In this document: positions 46,137 through 55,272 of the stretch, piece after piece
How the letters are laid out: each line of letters begins with the position of its first letter
Position numbering within the stretch: the stretch's first letter is position 1
Assembly (NCBI GenBank): GCA_021771715.1
Contig: JAETOO010000015.1
Span: forward strand, 1-64,000
From: Oscillospiraceae bacterium
Lineage (GTDB): Bacteria; Bacillota; Clostridia; Lachnospirales; Lachnospiraceae
DNA: 64,000 nt
Reading direction: 5' to 3'
Notes under the pieces: generated by a model
What the model saw: only the letters and a program-made list of their open reading frames with translations
Told to the model about the DNA's origin: nothing
Databases searched by the model: none
Position numbers and translations under genes: made by a program

Positions 46137-46465
46137 ACTATGATATACACATCACCCTGTCAGCGGAAAGGGATCTGAACCGTGCGGCGGATTACATTGA
46201 ATTTACCCTGAAAAACCCGCAGGCTGCAGACCACCTTCTGGATGAAGCGGACCGGCAGATCAATGCCCTGTCGCAATTCCCCAAACAGCATCCGCTCGTT
46301 GATGATAACGTGCTTGCTTCATGGGGCATCCGTTTTACCCAGGTCGGCAATTACCTTGCTTTTTATATCGTCTCCGACGAGGAAAGCATGGTCCGGGTTG
46401 TCCGGTTCCTGTACGCAAAAAGTGACTGGAATTCCATCTTAAAGCTCGGCTATCTACTGATATAG
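46133..46465 (+). CDS. Toxin, RelE/ParE superfamily
   Basis: The protein is 110 residues. ParE/RelE-type motifs: ITLSAERDLNRAADYIEFTLKNPQAADHLLDEA at the N terminus, FPKQHPLVDD in the middle, and YLAFYIVSDEESMVRVVRFLYAKSDW at the end. Members either cut mRNA at the ribosome (RelE) or inhibit gyrase (ParE); the helix-rich start is closer to ParE. It is coupled to the antitoxin by a 4-bp overlap. Confidence 0.92.
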   Translation: MNYDIHITLSAERDLNRAADYIEFTLKNPQAADHLLDEADRQINALSQFPKQHPLVDDNVLASWGIRFTQVGNYLAFYIVSDEESMVRVVRFLYAKSDWNSILKLGYLLI

Positions 46466-46505
46466 GGCAGCGGGAGCTGTTGCAAAATAGAGGAGTAATC
46501 ATCTA

Positions 46506-46527
46506 TGGAGCAGCAGCTCCACTTTTA
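46506..46527 (+). terminator. Terminator of the toxin-antitoxin operon
   Basis: A 6-bp stem TGGAGC / GCTCCA with an AGCA loop is followed by CTTTTAT. A 10-of-11 copy of the longer inverted repeat (GGAGCTGTTGC upstream at ~46470) suggests a remnant of a longer element. Confidence 0.6.
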
Positions 46528-46532
46528 TGCTT

Positions 46533-46565
46533 GAAAACAGAAAAGCAGGCTCCGAAGAACCTGCC
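46533..46565 (-). terminator. Terminator of the hybrid kinase gene
   Basis: On the minus strand GCAGGTTC-TTCG-GAGCCTGC (one G-U) is followed by TTTTCTGTTTTC. It lies about 35 bp after the stop codon at 46600. Confidence 0.75.
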
Positions 46566-46599
46566 ATTCATAGTATCATAAATTATACCGAATTCCTCT

Positions 46600-48684
46600 T
46601 CACTGGAACACCGCCCGCAGCGCCTCCACCAGCTTCGGAAGCTCGATTGGCTTTGCGATGTGGCCGTTCATGCCGGAGGCCAGGGCGTTGCGCTTGTCCT
46701 CCTCGAAGGCGTTGGCGGTCATCGCGATGATCGGGATCCGGCCTCTGCTGCCGGGGAGGCTGCGCACCTCACGGGCCGCCTCGTAGCCGTTCATCACCGG
46801 CATCTGCACATCCATCAGAATCAGATCGTAATAATGCTCCGCCGCCCTCTGGAGCATGTCGACGCAGCGCCTTCCGTTCATGGCGTGATCCACCATAAAG
46901 CCGAGCTCGTCGAGAATCTCCACGGCAATCTCTGCGTTCAGCTCATTGTCCTCGGCCAGCAGAATCCGCTTCCCGAAAAATGCGGCGCCGTCGTTCTCCT
47001 GGGTCACCGCGCTCTGCTGCTCCAGCTCTGCCGAACCGGCAATCCGGCAGGGCAGCACGACGGTGATCCGCGTCCCCTTTCCGACCTCGCTCTCGACCTC
47101 GATCGTCCCCTTCATCAGATCGACCATCTTCCTGACGATCGTCATGCCAAGTCCGGTCCCGACAATCCTGCTCTGGCCCTCACTCCGCTCCCTCGTGAAA
47201 TCCTCAAACAGATGCGGCAGAAACTCCTTCGACATTCCGATCCCCGTATCCTCGACGACGGTCTGAAACAGCACAGAGCCCTCCTGCTCTGACGCAAGCT
47301 CCGTGATCCGCAGCGCCACGCTTCCGCCCTCCGGCGTGTACTTGATGGCATTGCTGACCAGGTTGAAAAAGATCTCCTTTACCTTCGTGACGTCGCACAC
47401 AATGTGCGCGCTGCGAATGTCCGTCTCACACACAAAGCTCAGTCGCTTCCTCTTGAGCTGCCCGGAAAAGACAGACTGCAGGAACTCCTGGAGCAGTCCA
47501 AACTGCCACACGGACTCTTCCAGGCTCATCTTTCCGCTCTCGATGCGCGCCATATCCAGGACATTGTTGATCAGCTCCAGAAGATACCGGCTCGACTCCT
47601 GGATTTTCCTGATGTAGTCTCTCCGCCGCTCTGCATCGCTCTCGTACTTGCTCAGCAGGTCGGTGAAGCCTATGATCACGTTCATCGGCGTGCGAATGTC
47701 GTGGGAGAGGTTGAAAAAGAAATCGGTCTTCGCCTTATTCGCCAGATCCGCGATGGCGAGCGCGTCCTCCAATCCACGTTTCGCGTCCTCAAGCGCCTTG
47801 GCATCAGCCAGCTTTTTCTCGACGACCGCATCCATATTCTGAAAGCACACAATGACGCTGTCCTTCCGCTCGGTGGCTTCCCCCAGGCTCGTGAACTTCA
47901 CCTGGTAGTAATGGGTCACTCCGTCCTCCAGCACCCGGTACGTGACCACGAACTCCCCGTCCGTGTCCATCGCGCGCTTCAGGTTCCTGATCGACACCGC
48001 GCCGGCCATCATCGCGGCATCCTCCGGGTGCACCTGGCTCTGTATGTAGCGCGACCAGAGCGTGTCGTAGTCGTAGAGGGCGTCCATCCTGTGTACGAGC
48101 CCCGGGATGCCGCATTTGTCCAGCTTGATCGCCTTCACGCTCTTCTCCTTCATATTGATCAGGTAGACATTCAGATACCCGCGGCAGAGCGCGTCCACCA
48201 CCTTCAGCTGGTTCTCCATCCGCTTCTTAGCCGCATGGCTGTGCTCGTCCGTGACATCCAGGACAGACACGTAGAAAATATCCCCGTACGCCTCCGTGTG
48301 GACAAAGTGTCCGGTCTCATCAATCCAGATCAGGGTCCCGTCCGCGCGGATCACGCGGTACTTTACCCGGTCAATCCGGTTCGGATCGCTGTCAATCTGC
48401 GTCTCGATTCCCGCCTCCACACTCGCGAGGTCGTCCGGGTGCACCAGCCCGCGGAAGGAATTTCCCGTCAGATGGCGAAACTCCTCCTCCGTCTTGCATC
48501 CCATAATCTTGACCATCTGAGAATTGACGTAAATAAACTCCTCGCCGCCGTCCGCGTGGTAGATAAAGAAGCCTCCCGGCAGCCCCTCCGCCATGCTCTC
48601 AATCACCGGCAGCGTGTCCTGATTGATAACTAACCCGTTCTCTTTTCCCTTTGACATAGTAGACACCAAATCCTGTTCTCTCAT
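46600..48684 (-). CDS. Cytoplasmic hybrid histidine kinase with PAS domain(s)
   Basis: The protein is 694 residues from the ATG at 48684; an ATG at 48657 is equally possible, as neither has a strong ribosome binding site. Order: PAS (~40-160, with GGFFIYHADGGEEFIYVNSQM), a second PAS-like region (~165-300), a coiled linker, HisKA (FFFNLSHDIRTPMNVIIGF), HATPase_c (DTGIGMSKEFLPHLFEDF), and a receiver with ILLAEDNELN and phosphoacceptor Asp in YDLILMDVQMPVMNGYEA. No TM helix is seen. It lacks an adjacent output regulator. It may act as a soluble stress or redox sensor. Confidence 0.88.
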   Translation of the reverse strand: MREQDLVSTMSKGKENGLVINQDTLPVIESMAEGLPGGFFIYHADGGEEFIYVNSQMVKIMGCKTEEEFRHLTGNSFRGLVHPDDLASVEAGIETQIDSDPNRIDRVKYRVIRADGTLIWIDETGHFVHTEAYGDIFYVSVLDVTDEHSHAAKKRMENQLKVVDALCRGYLNVYLINMKEKSVKAIKLDKCGIPGLVHRMDALYDYDTLWSRYIQSQVHPEDAAMMAGAVSIRNLKRAMDTDGEFVVTYRVLEDGVTHYYQVKFTSLGEATERKDSVIVCFQNMDAVVEKKLADAKALEDAKRGLEDALAIADLANKAKTDFFFNLSHDIRTPMNVIIGFTDLLSKYESDAERRRDYIRKIQESSRYLLELINNVLDMARIESGKMSLEESVWQFGLLQEFLQSVFSGQLKRKRLSFVCETDIRSAHIVCDVTKVKEIFFNLVSNAIKYTPEGGSVALRITELASEQEGSVLFQTVVEDTGIGMSKEFLPHLFEDFTRERSEGQSRIVGTGLGMTIVRKMVDLMKGTIEVESEVGKGTRITVVLPCRIAGSAELEQQSAVTQENDGAAFFGKRILLAEDNELNAEIAVEILDELGFMVDHAMNGRRCVDMLQRAAEHYYDLILMDVQMPVMNGYEAAREVRSLPGSRGRIPIIAMTANAFEEDKRNALASGMNGHIAKPIELPKLVEALRAVFQ

Positions 48685-48907
48685 AAACCAACATCCACAG
48701 CTCTCTTCGATGCCTCCCATCGCTTTGCCGGAAAAGACATCTTCTCTCTCGACTATTCTAACACATGGCACCGGCCAATTCCAGCTTTTTTGGGAGATTG
48801 TTGCTCACGCCAGGCCGGAACCAACAGCGAACCATCGAGCATACAGGTTCTCTCCGGGAAACTGCCCTGATTTTTTTGCATTTACGCTTTGTCCTCTGCA
48901 TCATTTC

Positions 48908-51412
48908 CTATGACACAAGATAGCGACCGGTCAGGCTGTCCTTCGCGGCTGCGATCTCCTCCGGCGTCCCGGCGGCAACGATGCGGCCGCCCTCTGCGCC
49001 TCCGCCCGGCCCCATGTCGATCACGTAGTCTGCGTTTCGGATCACGTCAAGGTCATGCTCGATCACAATCACCGTCGCACCGTTCGCGATCAGCCTCTGG
49101 AACACGCCCAGCAGCGTCTCCACGTCCAGCGGATGCAGCCCGATCGTCGGCTCGTCAAACACAAACACGGTGTCGGACTGTCCCTTTCCCATCTCACTCG
49201 CCAGCTTGAGGCGCTGCGCCTCCCCGCCGGAAAGGCTGGGCGTCTCCTCGCCGAGCGTCAGATAGCCAAGCCCCAGCTCGCGCAGCACCTGCAGTCTCCT
49301 GCAGACCAGCGGCAGGTCCGCGCACGCGTCCAGCGCCTCGTCGACGCTCATCGCCATGAGCTCCGGCAGCGTGTTGTCCCGGCCATCCGTTATGGACGCG
49401 CGCCGGATCAGGCCGGCCTCCCTGCTGTAGCGGGAGCCCCCGCACTCGGTACACGGGATATTCACATCCGGAAGGAACTGCACGTCCAGGCTGATGATCC
49501 CCGTGCCGTCGCAGACGGGACAGCGCAGCCGACCGGTATTGTACGAGAAATCGCCGGCCCGGTAGCCCTTTTGTTTTGCGTCCGCCGTCCGCGCGAAGAC
49601 CTTCCGCAGCTCGTCGTGGATGTCCGCGTACGTCGCCACCGTAGAGCGCACATTGATGCCGATCGGCGTCGCGTCGATCAGCTTCACCTGGGTGATTCCC
49701 TCCGCGATCACACTGCGCACATGCGCGGGGAGCAGCTCACCTTTGATGGCGGCCTGCAGTCCCGGAATCAGGCTCTCCAGCACCATCGTCGTCTTTCCGG
49801 ACCCGGAGACGCCTGTGACCGCGATCAGTCTGCCCTTTGGAAAATCGACCTCCAGCGGTCTCACGGTGTGGATCGGACCGGTCGAGAGATGGATCGCTCC
49901 AAGCGCAAACAGCTCCTCCTTCCGGATCTCATTGCGGAGCACAATCTGCCGCCGTCCGGACAGAAAGCCGCCGATTCTGGACGCCGGATTTGCCTCCACC
50001 TCCTCGCGGGGCCCCTGTGCCACGATCGTGCCGCCGCCTGCGCCTGCCTCCGGCCCCAGCTCGATGAGCCAGTCCGCCCTTCTGAGCACATTCGTGTCGT
50101 GGTCGACCAGGATCACGCTGTTTCCGTCCGCGAGCAGATCCTCCATCACCCCGGTCAGCCCCTCCAGATTCGACGGGTGCAGTCCGATCGAGGGCTCATC
50201 CAGCACGTACAGCACACCGGTTGTGCGGTTGCGCACCGCCCGGGCCAGCTGCATGCGCTGCCGCTCCCCGGTGGACAGCGTGGACGCCGCGCGGTCCAGA
50301 GAGAGATACGAGAGTCCCAGATCCATCAGACGCCGCGCCGCACTCTCAAACGACGCGCAGATACTCTCCGCCATCGGGCGCAGCTCGCCCGGAAGGGAGG
50401 CGGGGACCTTTCTCACCCACACAAGCAGCTCCGCGAGCGTCATCGTGCACGCCTCGGCCAGCGAGATGCCGCAGAGTCTCGGCGCACGCGCCGCCTCCGA
50501 GAGCCGGCTCCCCTGGCAGTCCGGGCAGATTCCGCGCTTCAGAAATTTTTCCACGCGCTTCATGCCCTTCTCGTCCTTCACCTTGGAGAGCGCGTTCTCC
50601 ACCGTGTAGATTGCATTGTAATAGGTAAAATCCAGATCGCCGGAGGTGCCGCTGTTCTTGTTCTGGTACAGGATATGCTTCTTGACGGCCGGGCCGTGAA
50701 ACACAAGGTCCCGCTCCTTCTCGGTCAGCTCCCGAAACGGCACATCCGTGCGGATCCCCATCTCGCGCGCGATGTCCTTCATCAGCGACCACATCAGCGT
50801 CTGCCACGGCGCCACCGCACCCTCGTCGATCGTGAGCGACTCGTCCGGCACGAGCGTTGTCTCGTCCACCGTGCTCACGATCCCCGTCCCCTCGCACCGC
50901 TTACATGCGCCCTGGCTGTTGAACGCCAGCTCCTCCGCGCCCGGCGCGTAAAAGTGCTCGCCGCAGACCGGGCAGACCAGCGCCTGGCCGGCCGCCACGT
51001 TCAGGGAAGGCGCCGCATAGTGTCCGTTCGGGCATCTGTGGCTTGCCAGCCTGGAGAACATCAGCCGCAGACTGTTCAGCAGCTCCGTTCCGGTCCCAAA
51101 GGTCGAGCGGATCCCCGGCACGCCCGGCCTCTGGCGCAGTGCAAGCGCTGCCGGGACGTACAGAACCTCATCCACCTGCGCCTTCTCCGCCTGCGTCATC
51201 CGCCTGCGCGTGTACGTCGAAAGCGACTCCAGATACCTCCGGGAGCCCTCCGCGTACAGGATACCGAGCGCCAGAGACGATTTGCCGGAACCCGAGACTC
51301 CCGCGATCCCCACGATCTGATGCAGTGGAATATCTACGTCAATGTTTTTCAGGTTGTGGACCCGACCGCCGCGGATCCGGATCTTCTTCGGCGGCTCCTG
51401 CTCTTTTCCCAC
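48908..51412 (-). CDS. UvrA2-type excinuclease ATPase
   Basis: The protein is 834 residues from GTG at 51412, chosen because AGAGGAGG lies 9 bases upstream. It has two Walker A sites (GVSGSGKSSLA near the start, GVSGSGKTTMV at ~565), two signature regions (STLSTGERQRMQLARAV, PSLSGGEAQRLKLASEM), and zinc-type Cys pairs (CPDCQGSRL, CPVCDGTGI, CTECGGSRY). It is about 100 residues shorter than UvrA because the UvrB-binding domain is missing. UvrA2 proteins are linked to DNA-damaging drug resistance rather than full excision repair. It ends 37 bp from the homocysteine methyltransferase gene's stop on the same strand. Confidence 0.9.
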   Translation of the reverse strand: MGKEQEPPKKIRIRGGRVHNLKNIDVDIPLHQIVGIAGVSGSGKSSLALGILYAEGSRRYLESLSTYTRRRMTQAEKAQVDEVLYVPAALALRQRPGVPGIRSTFGTGTELLNSLRLMFSRLASHRCPNGHYAAPSLNVAAGQALVCPVCGEHFYAPGAEELAFNSQGACKRCEGTGIVSTVDETTLVPDESLTIDEGAVAPWQTLMWSLMKDIAREMGIRTDVPFRELTEKERDLVFHGPAVKKHILYQNKNSGTSGDLDFTYYNAIYTVENALSKVKDEKGMKRVEKFLKRGICPDCQGSRLSEAARAPRLCGISLAEACTMTLAELLVWVRKVPASLPGELRPMAESICASFESAARRLMDLGLSYLSLDRAASTLSTGERQRMQLARAVRNRTTGVLYVLDEPSIGLHPSNLEGLTGVMEDLLADGNSVILVDHDTNVLRRADWLIELGPEAGAGGGTIVAQGPREEVEANPASRIGGFLSGRRQIVLRNEIRKEELFALGAIHLSTGPIHTVRPLEVDFPKGRLIAVTGVSGSGKTTMVLESLIPGLQAAIKGELLPAHVRSVIAEGITQVKLIDATPIGINVRSTVATYADIHDELRKVFARTADAKQKGYRAGDFSYNTGRLRCPVCDGTGIISLDVQFLPDVNIPCTECGGSRYSREAGLIRRASITDGRDNTLPELMAMSVDEALDACADLPLVCRRLQVLRELGLGYLTLGEETPSLSGGEAQRLKLASEMGKGQSDTVFVFDEPTIGLHPLDVETLLGVFQRLIANGATVIVIEHDLDVIRNADYVIDMGPGGGAEGGRIVAAGTPEEIAAAKDSLTGRYLVS

Positions 51413-51449
51413 AGTGCTGCACCTCCTCTGTATCATTTATCGGAATTCC

Positions 51450-52337
51450 TCATCTCTGCACTGTCCTGCCGATTCGCTCGGCCAGCAGGCGAATGTATGA
51501 CGGGTCTGTCCCGCAGCAGCCCCCGATCACACTGGCACCGGCATCTACCAGCTGCAGCATCGCCGCCGCGAACTCCTCCTGCCCCATCGTGTAATGTGCC
51601 TTTCCGTGCTCGTCCATCACCGGGAGTCCGGCGTTCGGCTTGGCGATCACCGGCACCTTCGCCACCCGCTTCATGGACGCGACCACCGCACCCAGCTGAT
51701 CCGGCCCCACGGAACAGTTCAGGCCGACGGCCGCTGCTCCCATCTCCTGCAGCGTCTCCACGGCCTCCACCGCGCTCCCGCCGTAGAGCGCCCTGCCATC
51801 CGCCTCGACGGTCAGCGAGCACAGCACCGGGAGGTCGCAGACCGACTGCACCGCGTCGAGCAGCACGACGGTCTCATCCACATTCAGCATCGTCTCCGCG
51901 ACAAACACGTCCACTCCCGCGTCCACCAGCGCCCGCGCCTGCTCCTGGTACACCTCAAACAATTCCCGGTAGGAGATATCGCCCGCGGGCTCGAGCAGCT
52001 TCCCCGTCGTCGTCATATCTCCGGCCACATAAGCCTTTCCTCCGACAGCCTCCCTCGAGAGCGCAACCAGCTTCGCGTTCAGGCGGGCGAGCTCACCGGT
52101 GTAACCGTACATCGCCAGACCGATCCGGTTCGCCGTAAACGTCGGCGCATACACGATCTGGCTGCCCGCCTCCACGTATGCGCGCTGCAGCTCCTGCAAC
52201 ACCCCGGGATGCTCCAGCACCCACAGCTCCGTGCTGACCCCCGCCGGCATCCCCGCACTGCGCAGATTCGAGCCGGTCGCTCCGTCCAGCAGGACAATCC
52301 CCGCATCGGCCAGTGTTCGAAATTCTTCCCTCGTCAT
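51450..52337 (-). CDS. Homocysteine S-methyltransferase family protein
   Basis: The protein is 295 residues. The zinc ligands of the family are present as Cys in AVGLNCSVGP and the Cys pair in VIGGCCGTDP. The TIM barrel starts with VLLDGATGSNL. It is the single-domain type that moves methyl from S-methylmethionine or a similar donor to homocysteine, making methionine; it lacks the folate and cobalamin domains of MetH. It is read from a region filled with 64-bp tandem repeats. Confidence 0.93.
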   Translation of the reverse strand: MTREEFRTLADAGIVLLDGATGSNLRSAGMPAGVSTELWVLEHPGVLQELQRAYVEAGSQIVYAPTFTANRIGLAMYGYTGELARLNAKLVALSREAVGGKAYVAGDMTTTGKLLEPAGDISYRELFEVYQEQARALVDAGVDVFVAETMLNVDETVVLLDAVQSVCDLPVLCSLTVEADGRALYGGSAVEAVETLQEMGAAAVGLNCSVGPDQLGAVVASMKRVAKVPVIAKPNAGLPVMDEHGKAHYTMGQEEFAAAMLQLVDAGASVIGGCCGTDPSYIRLLAERIGRTVQR

Positions 52338-52428
52338 ATCCGCTCTCCTTTTCCCTTTTTTTCTCTCTCTGCCTCTCTTTGACTCACCCTACAGCACGGA
52401 CCGACGCACGCGATCCGCTGACACTCTC

Positions 52429-52716
52429 GCATATGTCACTGCGATTCGTCAGTTCGTTTTCTTCCGCCACTTCCGTTTCTTCTGTCACCTCTGCATATGA
52501 AGCTGCGGTTCGCACGTTCGTTTTCTTCCGCTGCTCCCGTTTCTTCTGTCACCTCTGCATATGAAGCTGTGGTTCACCCGTTCGCTTTCTTCCGCCGCCT
52601 CAGTCTCGTCTGTCACCTCTGCATATGAAGCTGCGGTTCGCCCGCTCGTTTTCTTTCGCCGCCTCAGTCTCGCCTGTCACTTCTGCATATGAGGCTGCGA
52701 TTCGCCCGTTCATACT
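52429..52716. repeat. 64-bp tandem repeat array, 4.5 copies
   Basis: GCATATG recurs at 52429, 52493, 52557, 52621 and 52685, exactly 64 bp apart. Each unit continues with a conserved body (CTGCGGTTCG, TTCGTTTTCTTCCGC, TCTGTCACCTCT). Four units are full; the fifth ends near 52716 at the YitT stop. The period is not a multiple of three, so it is not a coding repeat. It fills most of the gap of 381 bp between the YitT gene and the homocysteine methyltransferase start. The first unit is the most diverged. Confidence 0.92.
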
Positions 52717-52718
52717 GA

Positions 52719-53588
52719 TCAGTCGTTTGGCCTCTGGTAAAATCTGCCCCAGATGCGCTCTGATTTCGCCACGTTCACGAACGCCTTCGGATCAATCTGG
52801 CGGATTCTCGGCAGCAGGCGGCGCACTTCATCGCTCGACACGACAGAGTATAGCATCTTCCGCTCCTTGCCCTCATAGCAGCCGATGCCGGTGAACAGTG
52901 TCGCATCATGGTTCGTCTCCTGCCGGATGACCTCATAGATCTCCTCTGTTTTTCCAGAAATGATGTACATGGTATTTCTCTGGTAATGGCGGAACAGCGT
53001 GTGGAGCGTCTGCGTCGACGCGTACTGAAAGATCACCGAATACAGTGCTCTCTCCCAGCCGAATACCGCGCCTGCAATCATCAGGACCACCGCATTCCAG
53101 GCCAGAACATACGTAAAGCCATCCTTGCCAAACCGCTCCGAGATAAAAATGGAGATGATGTCTGTGCCGCCGGTCGTCGCGTTCCCGCACAGGCAGATCG
53201 AGATCGCGGTTCCGTTTATGATGCCGCCGAACACTGCGATCAGCAGCAGATCGTCTGTGATCGAAAACGAGGGAATCAGGTCAATCAGGACGCCGGCCAG
53301 CACAATCGACAGACACGACAGCAGTGTGAACCGCTTTCCAATGTATTTGATCCCGATATAGGCCGGGATCGAGTTCAGCGGAATATTGATCAGCGAATAC
53401 GGAATCGTTACACCGGTCAGCTTCGCGATCAGCTCCTGCAGCAGCAGCGAAAAGCCTGTGAACCCGCCCGGCAGCAGCCCCGCCTGGTGCGTAAAGCCTC
53501 CGATATTCCCCGCCAGCAGCGTGGTGCCGAGCACCACCATCAGCACCCGGTAGGACTGCCACTGCCAGCCCTCTCTCTTGCGTATCAT
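52719..53588 (-). CDS. YitT-family membrane protein (DUF161/DUF2179)
   Basis: The protein is 289 residues. The N-terminal DUF161 part has about five to six TM helices (GGFTHQAGLLPGGFTGFSLL, INGTAISICLCGNATTGGTDIISIF). The C-terminal DUF2179 domain (TMYIISGKTEEIYEVIRQE ... GIGCYEGKERKMLYSVVSSDEVRRL) is soluble and probably binds a nucleotide or metal. Function is unknown; relatives are widespread in Firmicutes. It sits between rsmE and the 64-bp repeats. Confidence 0.9.
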   Translation of the reverse strand: MIRKREGWQWQSYRVLMVVLGTTLLAGNIGGFTHQAGLLPGGFTGFSLLLQELIAKLTGVTIPYSLINIPLNSIPAYIGIKYIGKRFTLLSCLSIVLAGVLIDLIPSFSITDDLLLIAVFGGIINGTAISICLCGNATTGGTDIISIFISERFGKDGFTYVLAWNAVVLMIAGAVFGWERALYSVIFQYASTQTLHTLFRHYQRNTMYIISGKTEEIYEVIRQETNHDATLFTGIGCYEGKERKMLYSVVSSDEVRRLLPRIRQIDPKAFVNVAKSERIWGRFYQRPND

Positions 53589-53692
53589 ACCCTCATTCCT
53601 CCTGTTTCTTTTCTGTATCTTTTCCGTAGCTTTTCTGCAGCTCTTTCTATTTCACTTCCAAAATTTTTCCAGTGCATCAGAAATAATCTCTC

Positions 53693-54439
53693 TCAATTTT
53701 TCTCGAGCTGCAGCATCAGCGCAGCGAGCACCGCCATCCCTGCCGTCTCGGTGCGCAGGATGCGCCTGCCCAATGTAATCGGCACGATCCCGTGCTCCTT
53801 TGCCAGCGCGATCTCCTGCTCATCGAAGCCGCCCTCCGGGCCGATAAAGAGCGCGACCGTCTCCCCCGGCTGCAGTGCCCGAAACAGTCTCCGCGTCTCG
53901 TCCATCCCTTCGGCTCGCTCATACGGAATGAAGCGCTTCTCATAACCGGCTGCAGCGCACTGCACAGCCTGCGCAAAAGACATGGCCGGTCTCACCTGCG
54001 GTATGATCCTGCGCTTCGACTGTTTCGCCGCGCTCTCGGCGATCGCATTCCAGCGCCTGCGCTTCGCCTCCTCCTTCTTGGCATCCAGCTTCACAACTGC
54101 GCGCTTCGTAGCCACCGGGATGATCTCAAAGACGCCCAGCTCCACGGCCTTCTGGATGATCAGCTCCATCTTGTCCCCCTTCGGGAGCCCCTGAAACAGA
54201 CAAATCCGGGACGGCAGCTCCGTGTCTGCCTCCTCAACCTGCAGAATCTTTGCCGTCACACAGTCCCCCGAAAGCTCGCGGATCTCGCAGCGATATTCCA
54301 TTCCATCCTCGCCGGTGCTGACCGTAATCTGCTCCCCCGGCTCCATCCGAAGGACATTCCGGATATGGTTCACATCCCCGCCCTCAATCCGGATCGTACT
54401 CGCACCGACCTGCTCCGGTGTCACAAAAAAATGATACAT
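53693..54439 (-). CDS. rsmE: 16S rRNA (uracil-1498-N3)-methyltransferase RsmE
   Basis: The protein is 248 residues, the normal family length. It has a PUA-like N-terminal part (MYHFFVTPEQVG, HIRNVLRMEPGEQI), then a SPOUT fold with KMELIIQKAVELGV, TKRAVVKL, and FIGPEGGFDEQEIALAKE, and the knot motif LGRRILRTETAGMAVLAAL. It methylates U1498 of 16S rRNA using SAM. In many Firmicutes it follows prmA; here a GlsB-type gene on the other strand separates the two. Confidence 0.95.
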   Translation of the reverse strand: MYHFFVTPEQVGASTIRIEGGDVNHIRNVLRMEPGEQITVSTGEDGMEYRCEIRELSGDCVTAKILQVEEADTELPSRICLFQGLPKGDKMELIIQKAVELGVFEIIPVATKRAVVKLDAKKEEAKRRRWNAIAESAAKQSKRRIIPQVRPAMSFAQAVQCAAAGYEKRFIPYERAEGMDETRRLFRALQPGETVALFIGPEGGFDEQEIALAKEHGIVPITLGRRILRTETAGMAVLAALMLQLEKN

Positions 54440-54730
54440 ACCGTTTCCTCACACACATTTCTCCGCGAAAAAGCCGGTCCCGCTGACAGGCAAACGCCTT
54501 TTGCGCGGGGCTCTCCGGCCGAATCTTCGCAGCCTCTGACACGTTTTTCACCTTCATCATTATAACAAAGCCACCCTATATTTCAAGCGGAAATTCAAAG
54601 TCTCATCCTCATGCCGATCGCAGAACACCGCCGCGTATCTCATGAAAAGCCGGAACGTCACAGATCGAACACATGGGAAAGCAAAAAACGGAAGAAAACC
54701 TTAAAATATCACCGGCACTGCAGATGTCCC

Positions 54731-54759
54731 TTGCGAAAACAGGACGCCTATTTTATAAT
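54731..54759 (+). promoter_or_regulatory. Promoter of the GlsB-type gene
   Basis: TTGCGA (54731-54736), a 17-bp spacer, then TATAAT (54754-54759), about 43 bp before the ATG at 54802. Confidence 0.7.
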
Positions 54760-54801
54760 AGCAGCGGGTTCACTTATACGACAAAGAAAGGGGGGTACGG
54801 T

Positions 54802-55044
54802 ATGGGTTGGATTATGAGTCTTATCATCGGAGGGATCGCAGGCTGGCTTGCGGGGGAGATCATGAAAAACCGCGGCGGCATGCTCAGAAATATTGTTCTT
54901 GGCATCGTCGGCGGAGTCGTCGGAAACGTGGTGCTCGGCGCGATCGGTATCTCCGGACATGGAGTGCTCGGAAGCATTATCGTCTCGGTCATCGGAGCCT
55001 GCATTATCATCTGGCTCGGGAATTCTCTGTTCGGGCGACGGTAG
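54802..55044 (+). CDS. GlsB/YeaQ/YmgE family small membrane protein
   Basis: The protein is 80 residues from the ATG at 54802 (AAAGGGGGG upstream). It has three Gly-rich TM helices (GWIMSLIIGGIAGWLAGEIM, IVLGIVGGVVGNVVLGAIG, GSIIVSVIGACIIIWLG), the layout of transglycosylase-associated proteins. Members are often general-stress proteins of unknown activity. It stands alone between prmA and rsmE, with its own promoter and terminator. Confidence 0.9.
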   Translation: MGWIMSLIIGGIAGWLAGEIMKNRGGMLRNIVLGIVGGVVGNVVLGAIGISGHGVLGSIIVSVIGACIIIWLGNSLFGRR

Positions 55045-55130
55045 CACAACATGATCGCACAGCATTCCGAACCATTCACAGAGCAATATGCCGCAGGGCA
55101 CAGTATTCTTAAAGTGCTTCTCAACGAAAA

Positions 55131-55163
55131 GATAATCCAGCAGTCGCTCTGGATTATTTTTTT
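55131..55163 (+). terminator. Terminator of the GlsB-type gene
   Basis: Stem GATAATCCAG / CTGGATTAT with an 8-base loop is followed by TTTTTTT. It lies about 90 bp after the stop codon. Confidence 0.85.
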
Positions 55164-55180
55164 GTTGAAAAATGTTCACG

Positions 55181-55223
55181 AAAAAAGAGAGTTATAATAC
55201 CGTAGCATTACCAACTCTCTTTT
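55181..55223 (-). terminator. Terminator of the heat-shock/prmA operon
   Basis: Arms AAGAGAGTT (55185-55193) and AACTCTCTT (55213-55221) pair across a 19-base loop. On the minus strand the second arm is followed by TTTT, and it lies about 50 bp past the prmA stop. Confidence 0.65.
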
Positions 55224-55272
55224 ATGGCTAATTTTTTTGTTGTCCGCCAACAGCTGGCACATTCGTCCAGGC

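Noticed and set aside
46466-46535. Insertion sequence remnant after the toxin gene
   Set aside because: A 10-of-11 inverted repeat is present, but no transposase or target duplication is seen; a terminator explains the hairpin.
48908-51412. Housekeeping UvrA
   Set aside because: The protein is about 100 residues short and lacks the UvrB-binding domain; it has the UvrA2 layout.
52429-52716. CRISPR array
   Set aside because: The 64-bp units are contiguous with no unique spacers between short repeats, and no cas gene is nearby.
52231-52894. Short open frames across the 64-bp repeats
   Set aside because: The repeat period shifts frame each unit, none has a ribosome binding site, and the frames run into flanking genes on the other strand.
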